From CBDAQD01 sp965275905 (GTDB taxonomy: Bacteria; Pseudomonadota; Alphaproteobacteria; Rhizobiales; JAJFHC01): a DNA stretch of 64,000 nucleotides. Below, piece after piece: positions 50,996 through 59,818 of the stretch (positions within the stretch are counted from its first letter, which is position 1; each line of letters starts with the position of its first letter). The DNA lies in NCBI GenBank assembly GCA_965275905.1, contig CBDHYJ010000025.1, positions 62,001 through 126,000 on the forward strand, read 5' to 3'. The notes below the pieces were generated by a model. That model saw only the letters and a program-made list of their open reading frames with translations, was not told where the DNA came from and ran no database searches. Position numbers and translations under genes: made by a program.

Positions 50996-51760
50996 TCAGC
51001 AGGCGCTGGCGCCGCCGTCGACGGGCAGGATCTGACCCGTCACCCATTTCGAGTCGTCGCTGGCGAAAAACAGCGCAACGGAAGCCACGTGCTGCGGTTC
51101 GCCGAGCCCCAGGAGGTGCCGCCGGGTCAAAGCTTCATCGGGGCCCGAATCGTTGCCCTGGGCAATGAACGCCTTGACCCGCTCGGTCAGAACGGCGCCC
51201 GGCGCGATCGCGTTGACCCGGATGTTTTTTGGCGCCAGTTGCAGGGCAAGCGCGCGCGTCAGGGTGACGACGCCGCCCTTGGCCGCCGTGTAGCCGTCCG
51301 CCCCGGGCGTGCCTATCATGGCGCGGATCGAGGCCGTATTGATGATCGATCCGCCGCCGCGCTTTTCCATATAAGGAATTGCAAAACGACAGCCGGCAAA
51401 CGGACCGAAGAGATTGAGCGCAATCGCCTTGTCGAACTCATCAAGCGGCATCGTCATAAGGTGATCGTCGTGCGGTGTGGCCCCACCCGCGTTATTGTAG
51501 AGGATATCGATGCCGCCCATGTGGCCGGCGAGTGTATCGATCGCGCCTTCCAGGGCATCTCCGTCACTCACATCGCCGGCAATGAACCGCGCCGAGCCGC
51601 CTGCATCAGCGATCTCCGCCTCGACCTGCCGGCCTTCCTCTTCCTTGACATCGATAAGGCCGACCGACGCGCCTTCGCGGGCAAAGAGAACCGCGCTGGC
51701 ACGCCCTATCCCTGCCGAACCACCGGTGATGATTGCCGTTTTTCCTGCAAGTCTACCCAC
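50996..51760 (-). CDS. Short-chain dehydrogenase/reductase (FabG-like)
   Basis: A 254-residue classical SDR: TGGSAGIGRASAV for the cofactor, LYNNAGGATP as the NNAG motif, active-site Ser in NTASIRA, and YTAAKGGVV for Tyr and Lys. The C-terminus ILPVDGGASAC fits. Starts with GTG at 51760. The substrate is unknown; the family includes glucose and 3-oxoacyl reductases. It is convergent with the polyprenyl synthase. Confidence 0.87.
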   Translation of the reverse strand: MGRLAGKTAIITGGSAGIGRASAVLFAREGASVGLIDVKEEEGRQVEAEIADAGGSARFIAGDVSDGDALEGAIDTLAGHMGGIDILYNNAGGATPHDDHLMTMPLDEFDKAIALNLFGPFAGCRFAIPYMEKRGGGSIINTASIRAMIGTPGADGYTAAKGGVVTLTRALALQLAPKNIRVNAIAPGAVLTERVKAFIAQGNDSGPDEALTRRHLLGLGEPQHVASVALFFASDDSKWVTGQILPVDGGASAC

Positions 51761-51870
51761 TGGAATCCCTCGTTATCCACTGACTGGACATCCCGGATGA
51801 TGCCTTCGTCGCACCAAAATCAACGCCCACCCGGATGCATAAATCAAGGGTGTTTTGCCTTGCTGACTGT

Positions 51871-52620
51871 CTATCGTGTTGCGTATTGACGGATCATGTG
51901 ACCGCCATCGACGTCGAGGATCTGCCCGGTGAAATAGGGATTGGTCGCCGCGAATACGGTCGCCTGCGCTATTTCCCCGGCGGTACCGACACGACCGACC
52001 GGCAAGGATTCGCCTGTATTCCGGTACATCGCCTCGCGATCCTCTTCCGGCATCCCCGCATAGGCCTCCGTCCGCACCATCCCCGGCGAAACACAGTTTA
52101 CCCGAACCTTCGGTCCAAGTTCGAGTGCAAGACCGCGGGTCAGTCCCTCGACCGCCGCATTGACGGCACCGAGGCCAGAGCAGTTCATACCGGGCCTGCG
52201 GCTCAGGACGCCTGAAAAGAAAGTAATTGAACCGCCGTCGCTCAGAACCGGGAGCATGGCTTTGGCGACCCGATACGGGCCCCAGAACTTTGACGCGAAC
52301 ATCGCTTGCGCCTGATCGATCGCAAGGGAATCAAACGGGCCGTGAACCGAACTTGAGGCCGTGATAATGAGATGGTCGATGCCGTCCTTCGGCAATGCGG
52401 AAACGGCTGCCTCCACGGACCACTCATCGGTCATGTCACACGTGGCGAGACGAACCTGATCAGAATTTACCAGTTTCTCGCGCGCCGCTTTCAGCCTTTC
52501 ATCGGATCGGCCTCCGATCCAGACCTCCGCACCGGCTTCCAGAAAGCTCGCAGCTACCTCAAATCCGATCCCGGATCCGCCACCCATAATGAACACTCGT
52601 TCCTGGCCGGAAATGCTCAT
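51871..52620 (-). CDS. Divergent SDR lacking the YxxxK catalytic pair
   Basis: A 249-residue SDR-fold protein with a cofactor motif GGGSGIGFEVA. Where the classic YxxxK motif should be, the sequence reads NCSGLGAVNAAVEGLTRGLA: relative to YAAAKAAVEGL, Tyr is Leu and Lys is Asn. The Ser position (ITFFSGVL) is kept. So it is either a divergent SDR or a non-catalytic binding protein. It overlaps the upstream NADP-oxidoreductase gene by 4 bp (ATGA), so both are made together. ATG 52620 begins the conserved part. Confidence 0.82.
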   Translation of the reverse strand: MSISGQERVFIMGGGSGIGFEVAASFLEAGAEVWIGGRSDERLKAAREKLVNSDQVRLATCDMTDEWSVEAAVSALPKDGIDHLIITASSSVHGPFDSLAIDQAQAMFASKFWGPYRVAKAMLPVLSDGGSITFFSGVLSRRPGMNCSGLGAVNAAVEGLTRGLALELGPKVRVNCVSPGMVRTEAYAGMPEEDREAMYRNTGESLPVGRVGTAGEIAQATVFAATNPYFTGQILDVDGGHMIRQYATR

Positions 52621-53279
52621 CGTTCGATACCTCCTTCGCCACGGCTGGTTATGGAGAAAGCCCAATCACGGCCCGCATTCTGCGACAGCGCCAGGTGAAT
52701 CCAGGTCATGGCGAACGGTTCGAGCAACCGGGAAGCTTTCAATGCTCCAGCGTCCCGGGCATCAAATCCGAGATCGTCGACAAGACCGAGCGCAATCGCC
52801 TTTGCCGTCTCGTCGTCGCCGGCGACGAACATGACCGGCCTTGCCGGGAATGCGCCCGGATCAGCCATGGCTTCCGCGCCAACCTGATTCAACGCCTTCA
52901 CGACGCTGGCACCTTTTGCCAGTTTTGCAATGCGTTCCGCTCCGGAGATCGAATGGCCAATCTCCAGCTCCAGTCCGTCAGGGCCGAGGGCAAGCGGATT
53001 CGTCGCATCGAGCAGCGGTTTGCCGTCCAGATCTCCCAGGCTCGCGATCACGTCTTCGATTGCCGCCCACGGCACCGCCAACACGACTACATCCGCCGCG
53101 TTGGCCGCGGCTGCAGGTGATGCGGTCGAGGAATTCCTTCCGGTTGCCTCGACCACAGCAGCGACTTTGTCCGATGACGGGTCGCGAACCCCGTAGATGA
53201 TCGTGTGACCCTTTCCGGCCCAAATCCTGCCAACCGATGATCCAACGCTTCCAGCGCCGATGATTGCGATGGTTGCCAT
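52617..53279 (-). CDS. NADP oxidoreductase, F420-dependent-type fold
   Basis: A 220-residue NAD(P)-binding protein of the F420_oxidored/coenzyme F420-dependent family: IAIIGAGSVGSSVGRIWAGKG, VVVLAVPWAAIEDVI, LLDATNPLALGPDGLE and VKALNQVGAEAMADP. Most bacterial members use NADPH with an unknown second substrate; real F420 use is not implied. It is the first gene of a two-gene operon with the divergent SDR and is transcribed away from the LysR gene at 53364. Confidence 0.87.
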   Translation of the reverse strand: MATIAIIGAGSVGSSVGRIWAGKGHTIIYGVRDPSSDKVAAVVEATGRNSSTASPAAAANAADVVVLAVPWAAIEDVIASLGDLDGKPLLDATNPLALGPDGLELEIGHSISGAERIAKLAKGASVVKALNQVGAEAMADPGAFPARPVMFVAGDDETAKAIALGLVDDLGFDARDAGALKASRLLEPFAMTWIHLALSQNAGRDWAFSITSRGEGGIER

Positions 53280-53344
53280 GGCACTCGTCCTCCAGTTCGT
53301 TACGCCTTCCGTGCCATGAATAAGGGTATCCCTATCGCCTGATT

Positions 53345-53358
53345 CAAATTAATATTTG
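53345..53358. promoter_or_regulatory. Inverted repeat next to lysR start, possible LysR operator
   Basis: CAAAT-TAAT-ATTTG within TTCAAATTAATATTTGTAA, an interrupted dyad of the LysR T-N11-A type, ends 5 bp before the LysR start and faces the divergent NADP-oxidoreductase/SDR operon. LysR proteins usually bind such sites in the shared intergenic region. Inference from position and symmetry. Confidence 0.4.
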
Positions 53359-53363
53359 TAATT

Positions 53364-54323
53364 ATGAATATCGATCACATTCATCTTCGCCGCATGGATC
53401 TAAATCTGCTGCTGGCTTTCGATGCCCTGATGGACCAGCAGAGTGTTTCGAAAGCGGCGGACTGCCTTGGTATCGGTCAATCCGCAATGAGCCACGCCTT
53501 GCGGCGCCTCAGGGACCTGTTGGAAGACGACCTGCTTGTCCGGGACGGCGGCCGTCTTGTTCCTACCGAGGCCGCGACGACCCTATGGCGGCCCGTCCGT
53601 CGCGCGCTGCACGATCTTCAACAGGGGTTGGAGACGGCGCGGACATTTAATCCCGCTGAAGAATCAAGGGCCTTCTCTCTTTCCGTGCCGGACTATGTGG
53701 CCGCAATTGCTGTTCCAAAGCTTGTAAGGCAAACGCACCTTTCGGCACCGGGCATCACCTATCGCGTTGAAAGCATGGGTCGTTCCGATGCGCTGGATGG
53801 GCTCTACGACGGCACGATCGACGTGATGATCGGTGTGGCAAAAACACCGGAATGGGCAATCGCCGAGCACTATTTTTCAGACGGGTTCGCCACACTCTTC
53901 GACCCGGAAGTACGGGAGCACCCGCCGTCCGACATCGAAAGCTTCTGTCGAGCGCCGCATGTGCTCGCGTCGCTCGCTCCGAGCTTCTCGGGATGGGTTG
54001 ACGATGCTCTGGCGAAACAGGACCGTTCGCGAGACGTGGTCTTTTCGGCGGCCCGCTTCGGAGACGCCGCCGCCTGTGTCGCGGGCTCCGATATGCTGCT
54101 CACGCTGCCGTCGACGGCGGCCCGGTACTACGCGCAATTGTTCGGACTGGGCATAACGGTCCCGCCCCTGGATGCGCCTCGGTTCGAAGTGTGCATTTTC
54201 CGACGGAAACGATCACAGGGCGCGCCGGCTTCGGAATGGCTGGTCTCGATGCTGCACGAAGCCGCCGCCGCGATCAGGACAGAACCGTTGACACCACCCA
54301 CCAATTGGGATGCTCGACAGTGA
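53364..54323 (+). CDS. LysR-family transcriptional regulator (NodD/PcpR-like)
   Basis: A 319-residue LysR protein: winged helix at about 10-70 (MDLNLLLAFDALMDQQSVSK, IGQSAMSHALRRLRDLLED), then a periplasmic-binding-like effector domain. The N-terminal part matches the NodD/NahR/PcpR branch, which responds to aromatic inducers. It is divergent from the oxidoreductase/SDR operon, its likely target. The start at 53364 lacks a ribosome site; ATG 53394 is possible. The last 50 bp overlap ispE on the opposite strand. Confidence 0.87.
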   Translation: MNIDHIHLRRMDLNLLLAFDALMDQQSVSKAADCLGIGQSAMSHALRRLRDLLEDDLLVRDGGRLVPTEAATTLWRPVRRALHDLQQGLETARTFNPAEESRAFSLSVPDYVAAIAVPKLVRQTHLSAPGITYRVESMGRSDALDGLYDGTIDVMIGVAKTPEWAIAEHYFSDGFATLFDPEVREHPPSDIESFCRAPHVLASLAPSFSGWVDDALAKQDRSRDVVFSAARFGDAAACVAGSDMLLTLPSTAARYYAQLFGLGITVPPLDAPRFEVCIFRRKRSQGAPASEWLVSMLHEAAAAIRTEPLTPPTNWDARQ

Positions 54324-55152
54324 GGGCCAGAACGGCCGCCGCAGCCGCGTCATCACTCTCGAACAGGGCGAAACAGGTCGGGCCGCTACCCGACATTCTC
54401 GCGATCAGGCATCCGGGGCATGCAAACAGCGCCTCCTGGATGTCGCCGATTTCGCGGATCATGCGGGCAGCCGGCGCCTCAAGATCGTTCCTGCAGCCAG
54501 TCAGATAGTCCGCCAGGTCGCGGACGTCGCGGAAACTCGTGTTCGGAAAAGGCGGTGTCTCTGCCGGGAACGCTTCGCCCGGTTCGAGGCCCAACGCGTC
54601 GAAGACAGCTGCTGTCGGGAGAGGAACGCCCGGATTGACCAGGACCGCCGGAACCTTCGGCAGCGCGGTCGCCGGTTCGACCAACTGACCGATGCCCGAC
54701 ATGAACGACACCTGCGGTCTGAGGCAAACCGTTACATCGGCGCCAACACCTGCCGCAACCTGACTCAGGGCAGTGTCCGAGGCCTCCAGATCATGGAAAC
54801 GCAGCAGTCCGCGGATGCAGGCGGCGGCATCAGAAGATCCGCCGCCCAGGCCGGCGGCAACAGGAATGTTCTTTTCAAGCTCAATGGCAGCGCCTGGCGG
54901 AAGGGCCTTCATCCCGTGGGCCAGTGCATGGGCCGCGTTAAGAACCAGATTGTCTGAAGTGTCGGCGAGGTGGTCACTATACGGACCACTCACAGCCAGA
55001 GTGAATTCGGGTGCCTTGGAGAAACTCAGAACATCGCAGACATCCGCGAACGCCACCACGCTTTCCAACAGGTGGTAACCATCCTCGCGCCGCCCCGTGA
55101 CATGAAGGGTCAGGTTGACCTTGGCGGGAGCAGTTTCGGTGACCGTTGCCAT
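54274..55152 (-). CDS. ispE: 4-diphosphocytidyl-2-C-methyl-D-erythritol kinase
   Basis: IspE phosphorylates CDP-methylerythritol in the MEP isoprenoid pathway. At 292 residues it is of normal size. It has the GHMP-kinase features: APAKVNLTLHVTGRREDGYH, the ATP loop VAAGLGGGSSDAAA and MSGSGPTCFALF. I use ATG 55152; upstream the frame is open but not conserved. It lies 44 bp after the TPR gene on the same strand, an arrangement common in Rhizobiales. Confidence 0.94.
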   Translation of the reverse strand: MATVTETAPAKVNLTLHVTGRREDGYHLLESVVAFADVCDVLSFSKAPEFTLAVSGPYSDHLADTSDNLVLNAAHALAHGMKALPPGAAIELEKNIPVAAGLGGGSSDAAACIRGLLRFHDLEASDTALSQVAAGVGADVTVCLRPQVSFMSGIGQLVEPATALPKVPAVLVNPGVPLPTAAVFDALGLEPGEAFPAETPPFPNTSFRDVRDLADYLTGCRNDLEAPAARMIREIGDIQEALFACPGCLIARMSGSGPTCFALFESDDAAAAAVLALTVEHPNWWVVSTVLS

Positions 55153-55196
55153 CCGATTCCCTCGAAAAGAGCGACCGGCCGCAGCGGGTAAGCCGA

Positions 55197-56978
55197 TCAG
55201 GACTTGTTCGGCGTCTCCGACGAAGAGGTCGCCTTGCCTCCATCCTTGGGCTGCAAACCGTGCTTCAGTTTCTCGAGAATCTCCTCGAGATCTTCCGGTT
55301 CCGGCTTCAGGCCCTTTGCGTGCTCCCACTGGAACCTGGCTTCGAGCCGGCGGTTGACCTGCCAGTAAGCATCGCCAAGGTGGTCATTAATCACCGGATC
55401 GTCGGGACGCAATTCGACAGCACGCTCAAGATGTTTCACCGCTTCTTCATAATCGCCCAGCTGGTAATACGCCCACCCGAGGCTGTCGACGATATAGCCA
55501 TCGTTCTTGCGAAGTTCGACAGCCTTGCGGATCTTCTTCATGGCATCCTGAAGATGCAGCCCCTTTTCGATCCACGAGTAGCCGAGATAGTTCAGAACGA
55601 GCGGCTGGTCGGGAAACAGTTTCAGCGCCTGTTTGAAGTCGGCTTCGGCCTTCGGCCAGACTTTGGTGCGTTCGAAGCAGATTCCCCGGAAATAGAACAG
55701 GGTCCAGTCGCGGCGTGCCGGGTTCGGCGTCAGTTCAATGGCTTTGGTATAAAACTCCGCAGCCTCCGCGAACTCTCTCCGGCCCCGAAGAATATTCGCC
55801 AGGACCAGCACCGGTCGCCTGCTTTCGGGATATTGCGCCATAAGACGCTCAAGCCGCTTGCGGGCGTCATCGAGCCGGTCAAGCTTCTCGAGATTCGAAG
55901 CAATCTGGATTTCCGCGTTCACCCGGAGCGGGGATGATGACGGCACTTCCTCATAGGCTTCCACAGCCCGCTCATGGCGCTTGGTGTCCTCATAGATGTC
56001 GCCGAGCAACGTCTGTGCGATCGCCATTTTCCTGTCGGCGTAAAGCGCAAGACGCACGTAAAGCAGCGCCACGTCGATGCTCGATTCGTCGGTCAGTGCG
56101 CTGGCAATTCCAAACAAAGCTTCGCCTGCACCCTGTGCGGGCTTGTCGACGAGCTTTGGCGCCGCTTCGCCCGCCTTTGCCCGTCTGGCCGCTTCAATGA
56201 CGAGCGGATGCTCCGGCGACGTTTCGAGGAACGTGCGGTAAATCGATTCCGCCTCGGCGGCCTGGCCATGACGCTCGAGGAACCCGCCATACGCCTGAAC
56301 GACGCGGAGTGAGGTGCTGGCCTCTTCGTAGGTCGCCCTGTAGAGGTCTCGCGCCTCATTCTCGTTGCCGGCAAGATCGTGAATAAGTGCCGAGTGGAAG
56401 CTCCGGAAGACCTGGAACGAATCCGTGCTTTCAAGAACATCAAGCGCCTTGATTGCTTCCGCCGTGCGGCCATCGGCCTGATGCGACCAGGCAATCAGGA
56501 GCGCTGAGGTCAGTTCTCCGATGGGCCCGTGCGAAGATGACTGGAAATGCGCGCGGGCGCGGCCGTAACGACCGGCGCCGAAATGCTTGAGACCCAGGAT
56601 GACATGAGCGATCCGGTGCCGCGTGTCACGCTTCAGAACACGAACGGCGAGCTGCGTCGCGCGAGGCAGATTGCCTGCGCTTATTTCCAGAAGGAAAGAC
56701 CGCTCGAGGATATAGGCATTATCCGGATCCTCCGCGAGCGCCCGGGCATAAAATCCCGCTGCCGCCTCATTCTCGCGGCGCTTGCCCGCATAGCGGCCGG
56801 CAAGATAATTGCCGGAAAGCGAGGCCGAATAGGTCGGTGTTCTGGATTTCTCGGACCGGGCTTCGGGAGCCAAGACGGTTAAAGCCGCGAACGTCACGCC
56901 AACAAATGCCCAGCGGGGCATTGCGAGGGCCAGCCTCGTCCTTGGCCTAGGGGAAGCGCATTCCATATCTCTGTCCAT
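55197..56978 (-). CDS. Exported tetratricopeptide-repeat protein
   Basis: A 593-residue protein with a likely signal peptide (RWAFVGVTFAALTVLAPEA, cleavage near RSEKS) and at least eight TPR units; clear ones are DWTLFYFRGICFERTKVWPK, PLVLNYLGYSWIEKGLHLQ and DGYIVDSLGWAYYQLGDYEE. TPR arrays are protein-binding scaffolds, probably in the periplasm here. It precedes ispE as in other Rhizobiales. The start at 56978 has no strong ribosome site; ATG 56966 is possible. Confidence 0.88.
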   Translation of the reverse strand: MDRDMECASPRPRTRLALAMPRWAFVGVTFAALTVLAPEARSEKSRTPTYSASLSGNYLAGRYAGKRRENEAAAGFYARALAEDPDNAYILERSFLLEISAGNLPRATQLAVRVLKRDTRHRIAHVILGLKHFGAGRYGRARAHFQSSSHGPIGELTSALLIAWSHQADGRTAEAIKALDVLESTDSFQVFRSFHSALIHDLAGNENEARDLYRATYEEASTSLRVVQAYGGFLERHGQAAEAESIYRTFLETSPEHPLVIEAARRAKAGEAAPKLVDKPAQGAGEALFGIASALTDESSIDVALLYVRLALYADRKMAIAQTLLGDIYEDTKRHERAVEAYEEVPSSSPLRVNAEIQIASNLEKLDRLDDARKRLERLMAQYPESRRPVLVLANILRGRREFAEAAEFYTKAIELTPNPARRDWTLFYFRGICFERTKVWPKAEADFKQALKLFPDQPLVLNYLGYSWIEKGLHLQDAMKKIRKAVELRKNDGYIVDSLGWAYYQLGDYEEAVKHLERAVELRPDDPVINDHLGDAYWQVNRRLEARFQWEHAKGLKPEPEDLEEILEKLKHGLQPKDGGKATSSSETPNKS

Positions 56979-57091
56979 GCATCAAAATGGCCGTTTTCCG
57001 CGTGCGCCGCAAGTGTGAATGCGATTGCCCACAGTTGATTGACCGCGTAATGAACATACGTGGCCGGAGCGCAGCAGGATTTCCAATATCC

Positions 57092-58771
57092 TCACATATT
57101 GGGATAATTTGGGCCGCCACCGCCCTCTGGAACAGTCCAGTTGATGTTCTGCGCGGGGTCCTTGATGTCGCAGGTCTTGCAGTGGACGCAGTTCTGGGCG
57201 TTGATCTGGAAACGCGGATTGGTGCCGTCGTCTTCCGTCACAATCTCATATACGCCAGCCGGGCAGTATCTCTGTGCCGGCTCGGCGTAAGTCGGCAGAT
57301 TTTCACGAACCGGAACGTCGGGATCCGACAGCATGAGATGAACCGGCTGATCCTCCTCGTGGTTGGTCGCCGACATGAACACCGACGACAACTTGTCGAA
57401 CGACACCGAGCCGTCCGGTTTCGGGTAGTCGATCGGCTTGTGCTTCGAGGCAGGTTCCAGACAGGCGTGGTCGGGTTTGCCATGTTTCAGGGTGAACGGC
57501 AGTCCGATTCCAAGATTGTTCATCCACATGTCGATGCCGCCGACTATCACGCCGCCGATGGTGCCAAACTTGCTCCAGAGCGGTTTGACATTACGAACAC
57601 GCTTCAGATCCTTCGCGACTTCACTCGACTCGTATGCCGTCTGGTAGGCGACGAGTTCATCTCCCGAACGACCTTCGACAATCGCATCGAACGCGGCTTC
57701 CGCCGCCAGCATGCCGGTCGCCATCGCGTTGTGGCTTCCCTTGATGCGGGGAACATTGACGAACCCGGCCGAGCATCCGATCAGACAGCCCCCTGGGAAC
57801 GAAAGCTTCGGAACCGACTGATAACCGCCTTCCGTAATGGCGCGGGCGCCATAGGCAATCCTCTTGCCGCCCTCGAATGTATCGCGAACCGCCGGGTGCG
57901 TCTTGAAGCGCTGAAACTCGTCGAACGGTGACAGGTAGGGATTCTTGTAATTGAGATGAACGACGAACCCGACCGATACCAGGTTTTCGTCGAAGTGATA
58001 CAGGAATGAGCCGCCACCCGTGCTCCATCCCAGCGGCCAGCCGAAACTGTGCTGCACAAGGCCGGGCTGGTGCTTGGCGGGATCGATCTCCCAGAGCTCC
58101 TTGAGACCAATTCCGAACTTCTGAGGCTCACGGCCGTCGTCGAGGCCAAACCTGGAGATCAGTTGCTTCGCGAGCGAGCCACGCACGCCTTCTGCAATGA
58201 ATGTGTATTTGCCGTGGAGTTCGATGCCGGGCTCGTGACCGTCCTTCGGATTGCCGTCCCGGCCGATGCCCATGTCCCCGGTGGCCACGCCCTTCACGCT
58301 GCCATCCTCATTGTAGATGACTTCGGCCGCCGCAAATCCCGGATAGATCTCGACTCCGAGTTCCTCGGCTTTTTCCGCGAGCCAGCGGCACACGTTGCCA
58401 AGGCTGGCAATGTAATTGCCATGATTGTTCATCAAGGGCGGCATCATGAAGTTGGGGAGCCTCAACACTCCGGCGGGCCCGAGCACAAGGAAATGATCCT
58501 GCTTGACCTCCGTATTGAGCGGCGCGCCCTGCTCGCGCCAGTCGGGAATCAGGCGATCGAGGGCGATCGGATCGATCACCGCTCCGGAAAGAATATGCGC
58601 GCCGACTTCCGATCCTTTTTCGAGGACCGTAACCGACAGTTCCACATCCTTTTCGATGGCGAGCTGTTTAAGCCTGATCGCCGACGCCAGGCCGGCCGGA
58701 CCGGCACCGACAATAACAACATCAAACTCCATCGACTCCCGCTCGGGAGCACCTTGTTCCGTTTCGCTCAC
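57092..58771 (-). CDS. Electron-transfer flavoprotein-ubiquinone oxidoreductase
   Basis: A 559-residue ETF-QO, which passes electrons from acyl-CoA dehydrogenases via ETF to ubiquinone at the inner membrane. The FAD motif is DVVIVGAGPAGLASAIRL, and the C-terminal 60 residues hold the 4Fe-4S cysteines (CPAGVYEI and CVHCKTCDI). GTG 58771 is chosen with GGAGGGCGAA just upstream; the frame is open further. It is divergent from the uracil-DNA glycosylase gene. It serves the acyl-CoA dehydrogenase and possibly the FAD oxidase earlier in the window. Confidence 0.94.
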   Translation of the reverse strand: MSETEQGAPERESMEFDVVIVGAGPAGLASAIRLKQLAIEKDVELSVTVLEKGSEVGAHILSGAVIDPIALDRLIPDWREQGAPLNTEVKQDHFLVLGPAGVLRLPNFMMPPLMNNHGNYIASLGNVCRWLAEKAEELGVEIYPGFAAAEVIYNEDGSVKGVATGDMGIGRDGNPKDGHEPGIELHGKYTFIAEGVRGSLAKQLISRFGLDDGREPQKFGIGLKELWEIDPAKHQPGLVQHSFGWPLGWSTGGGSFLYHFDENLVSVGFVVHLNYKNPYLSPFDEFQRFKTHPAVRDTFEGGKRIAYGARAITEGGYQSVPKLSFPGGCLIGCSAGFVNVPRIKGSHNAMATGMLAAEAAFDAIVEGRSGDELVAYQTAYESSEVAKDLKRVRNVKPLWSKFGTIGGVIVGGIDMWMNNLGIGLPFTLKHGKPDHACLEPASKHKPIDYPKPDGSVSFDKLSSVFMSATNHEEDQPVHLMLSDPDVPVRENLPTYAEPAQRYCPAGVYEIVTEDDGTNPRFQINAQNCVHCKTCDIKDPAQNINWTVPEGGGGPNYPNM

Positions 58772-58943
58772 TTCGCCCTCCGTGAGTCCGCGGCCCCGCG
58801 CCGTTCTTCCAACGAACGGTATTAGTCTGCGCAAACAGTACTGCGCAAGCACAATAACGACGCGCTATGCGGCAATATGGCTGCTATAGTTCCGCGCGAC
58901 CGGAAGCAAAGATGCTGAACGTTCGAGCGCAAGAATACTTGGA

Positions 58944-59813
58944 ATGACCGGACAACTGGACAGAGACGAAGCCGTCAGACTGCTGGAGTGGTACGCCGCG
59001 ATGGGCGTCGACGCTCCGGTTGTGGATGAACCTGTCGACAGGTTCGCGGCTTATGCCCGGGAGAAGGAGGAGCGATCGGCTCGCCAGAAGCAGGCGGCGT
59101 CCCCGGCTCCGCAACGACCGCGCGCGCCTGTCTCCGTGCCCGCATCGACATCACCGACCCAACCGGCTGCGGCGCCGATGATGTCGGATGAGGTCGTCCA
59201 GGACGCGCGCGCGCTTGCTGCGGGTTGCGAGACCCTTGAGGCGCTCAGAGCGGCGGTCGAGAGCTTCGAGGGATGCGGCCTGAAGAAGACGGCGAAGAAT
59301 ACGGTCTTCGCGGACGGCAGCCCTGACGCCAGATTGATGCTTATCGGCGAGGCCCCGGGGCGGGACGAAGACATTCAGGGCAAGCCTTTCGTCGGCCGAA
59401 GCGGACAGTTGCTCGACAAGATTCTTACTGCCATTGGCCATGACCGGACGAACAGCTACATAACCAATGTCATCCCTTGGCGGCCGCCCGGCAACCGGTC
59501 GCCGACGCCTCTCGAGACAGCAATCTGCCGGCCGTTCATCGAACGCCAGATCGAACTCATCGATCCCGACGTCATGGTTTTTCTAGGCGGCGTCGCGGCG
59601 AAGGAGCTGCTCGAAACCACCGAGGGCGTCATGCGGCTGCGCGGCAAGTGGAAGGTGTATCCGCCTCAGGACGGAAAATGGCGGGCGATCGCAACGCTCC
59701 ACCCGGCCTACCTGTTGCGTCAACCCGCACAGAAGCGTCTGGTCTGGCGGGACTTCCTGGAGATCAAGCAGGCCCTGGATGCCGCAAGTCAATCCACCGA
59801 GAAAGAAGCCTGA
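58944..59813 (+). CDS. Uracil-DNA glycosylase, family 4-related, without full Fe-S cysteine set
   Basis: A 289-residue uracil-DNA glycosylase. The active-site motif GEAPGRDEDIQGKPFVG (135-151) and LHPAYLLRQP with His253 are family marks. Family 4 enzymes hold a 4Fe-4S cluster by four Cys; here only Cys95, Cys111 and Cys195 are near those places, and the usual Cys of NVxKCRPP is Trp179 (ITNVIPWRPPGNR). It fits the cluster-free group described in Bradyrhizobium. The first 80 residues are a Pro/Ala-rich linker. moaB follows after 5 bp. Confidence 0.88.
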   Translation: MTGQLDRDEAVRLLEWYAAMGVDAPVVDEPVDRFAAYAREKEERSARQKQAASPAPQRPRAPVSVPASTSPTQPAAAPMMSDEVVQDARALAAGCETLEALRAAVESFEGCGLKKTAKNTVFADGSPDARLMLIGEAPGRDEDIQGKPFVGRSGQLLDKILTAIGHDRTNSYITNVIPWRPPGNRSPTPLETAICRPFIERQIELIDPDVMVFLGGVAAKELLETTEGVMRLRGKWKVYPPQDGKWRAIATLHPAYLLRQPAQKRLVWRDFLEIKQALDAASQSTEKEA

Positions 59814-59818
59814 AACTC

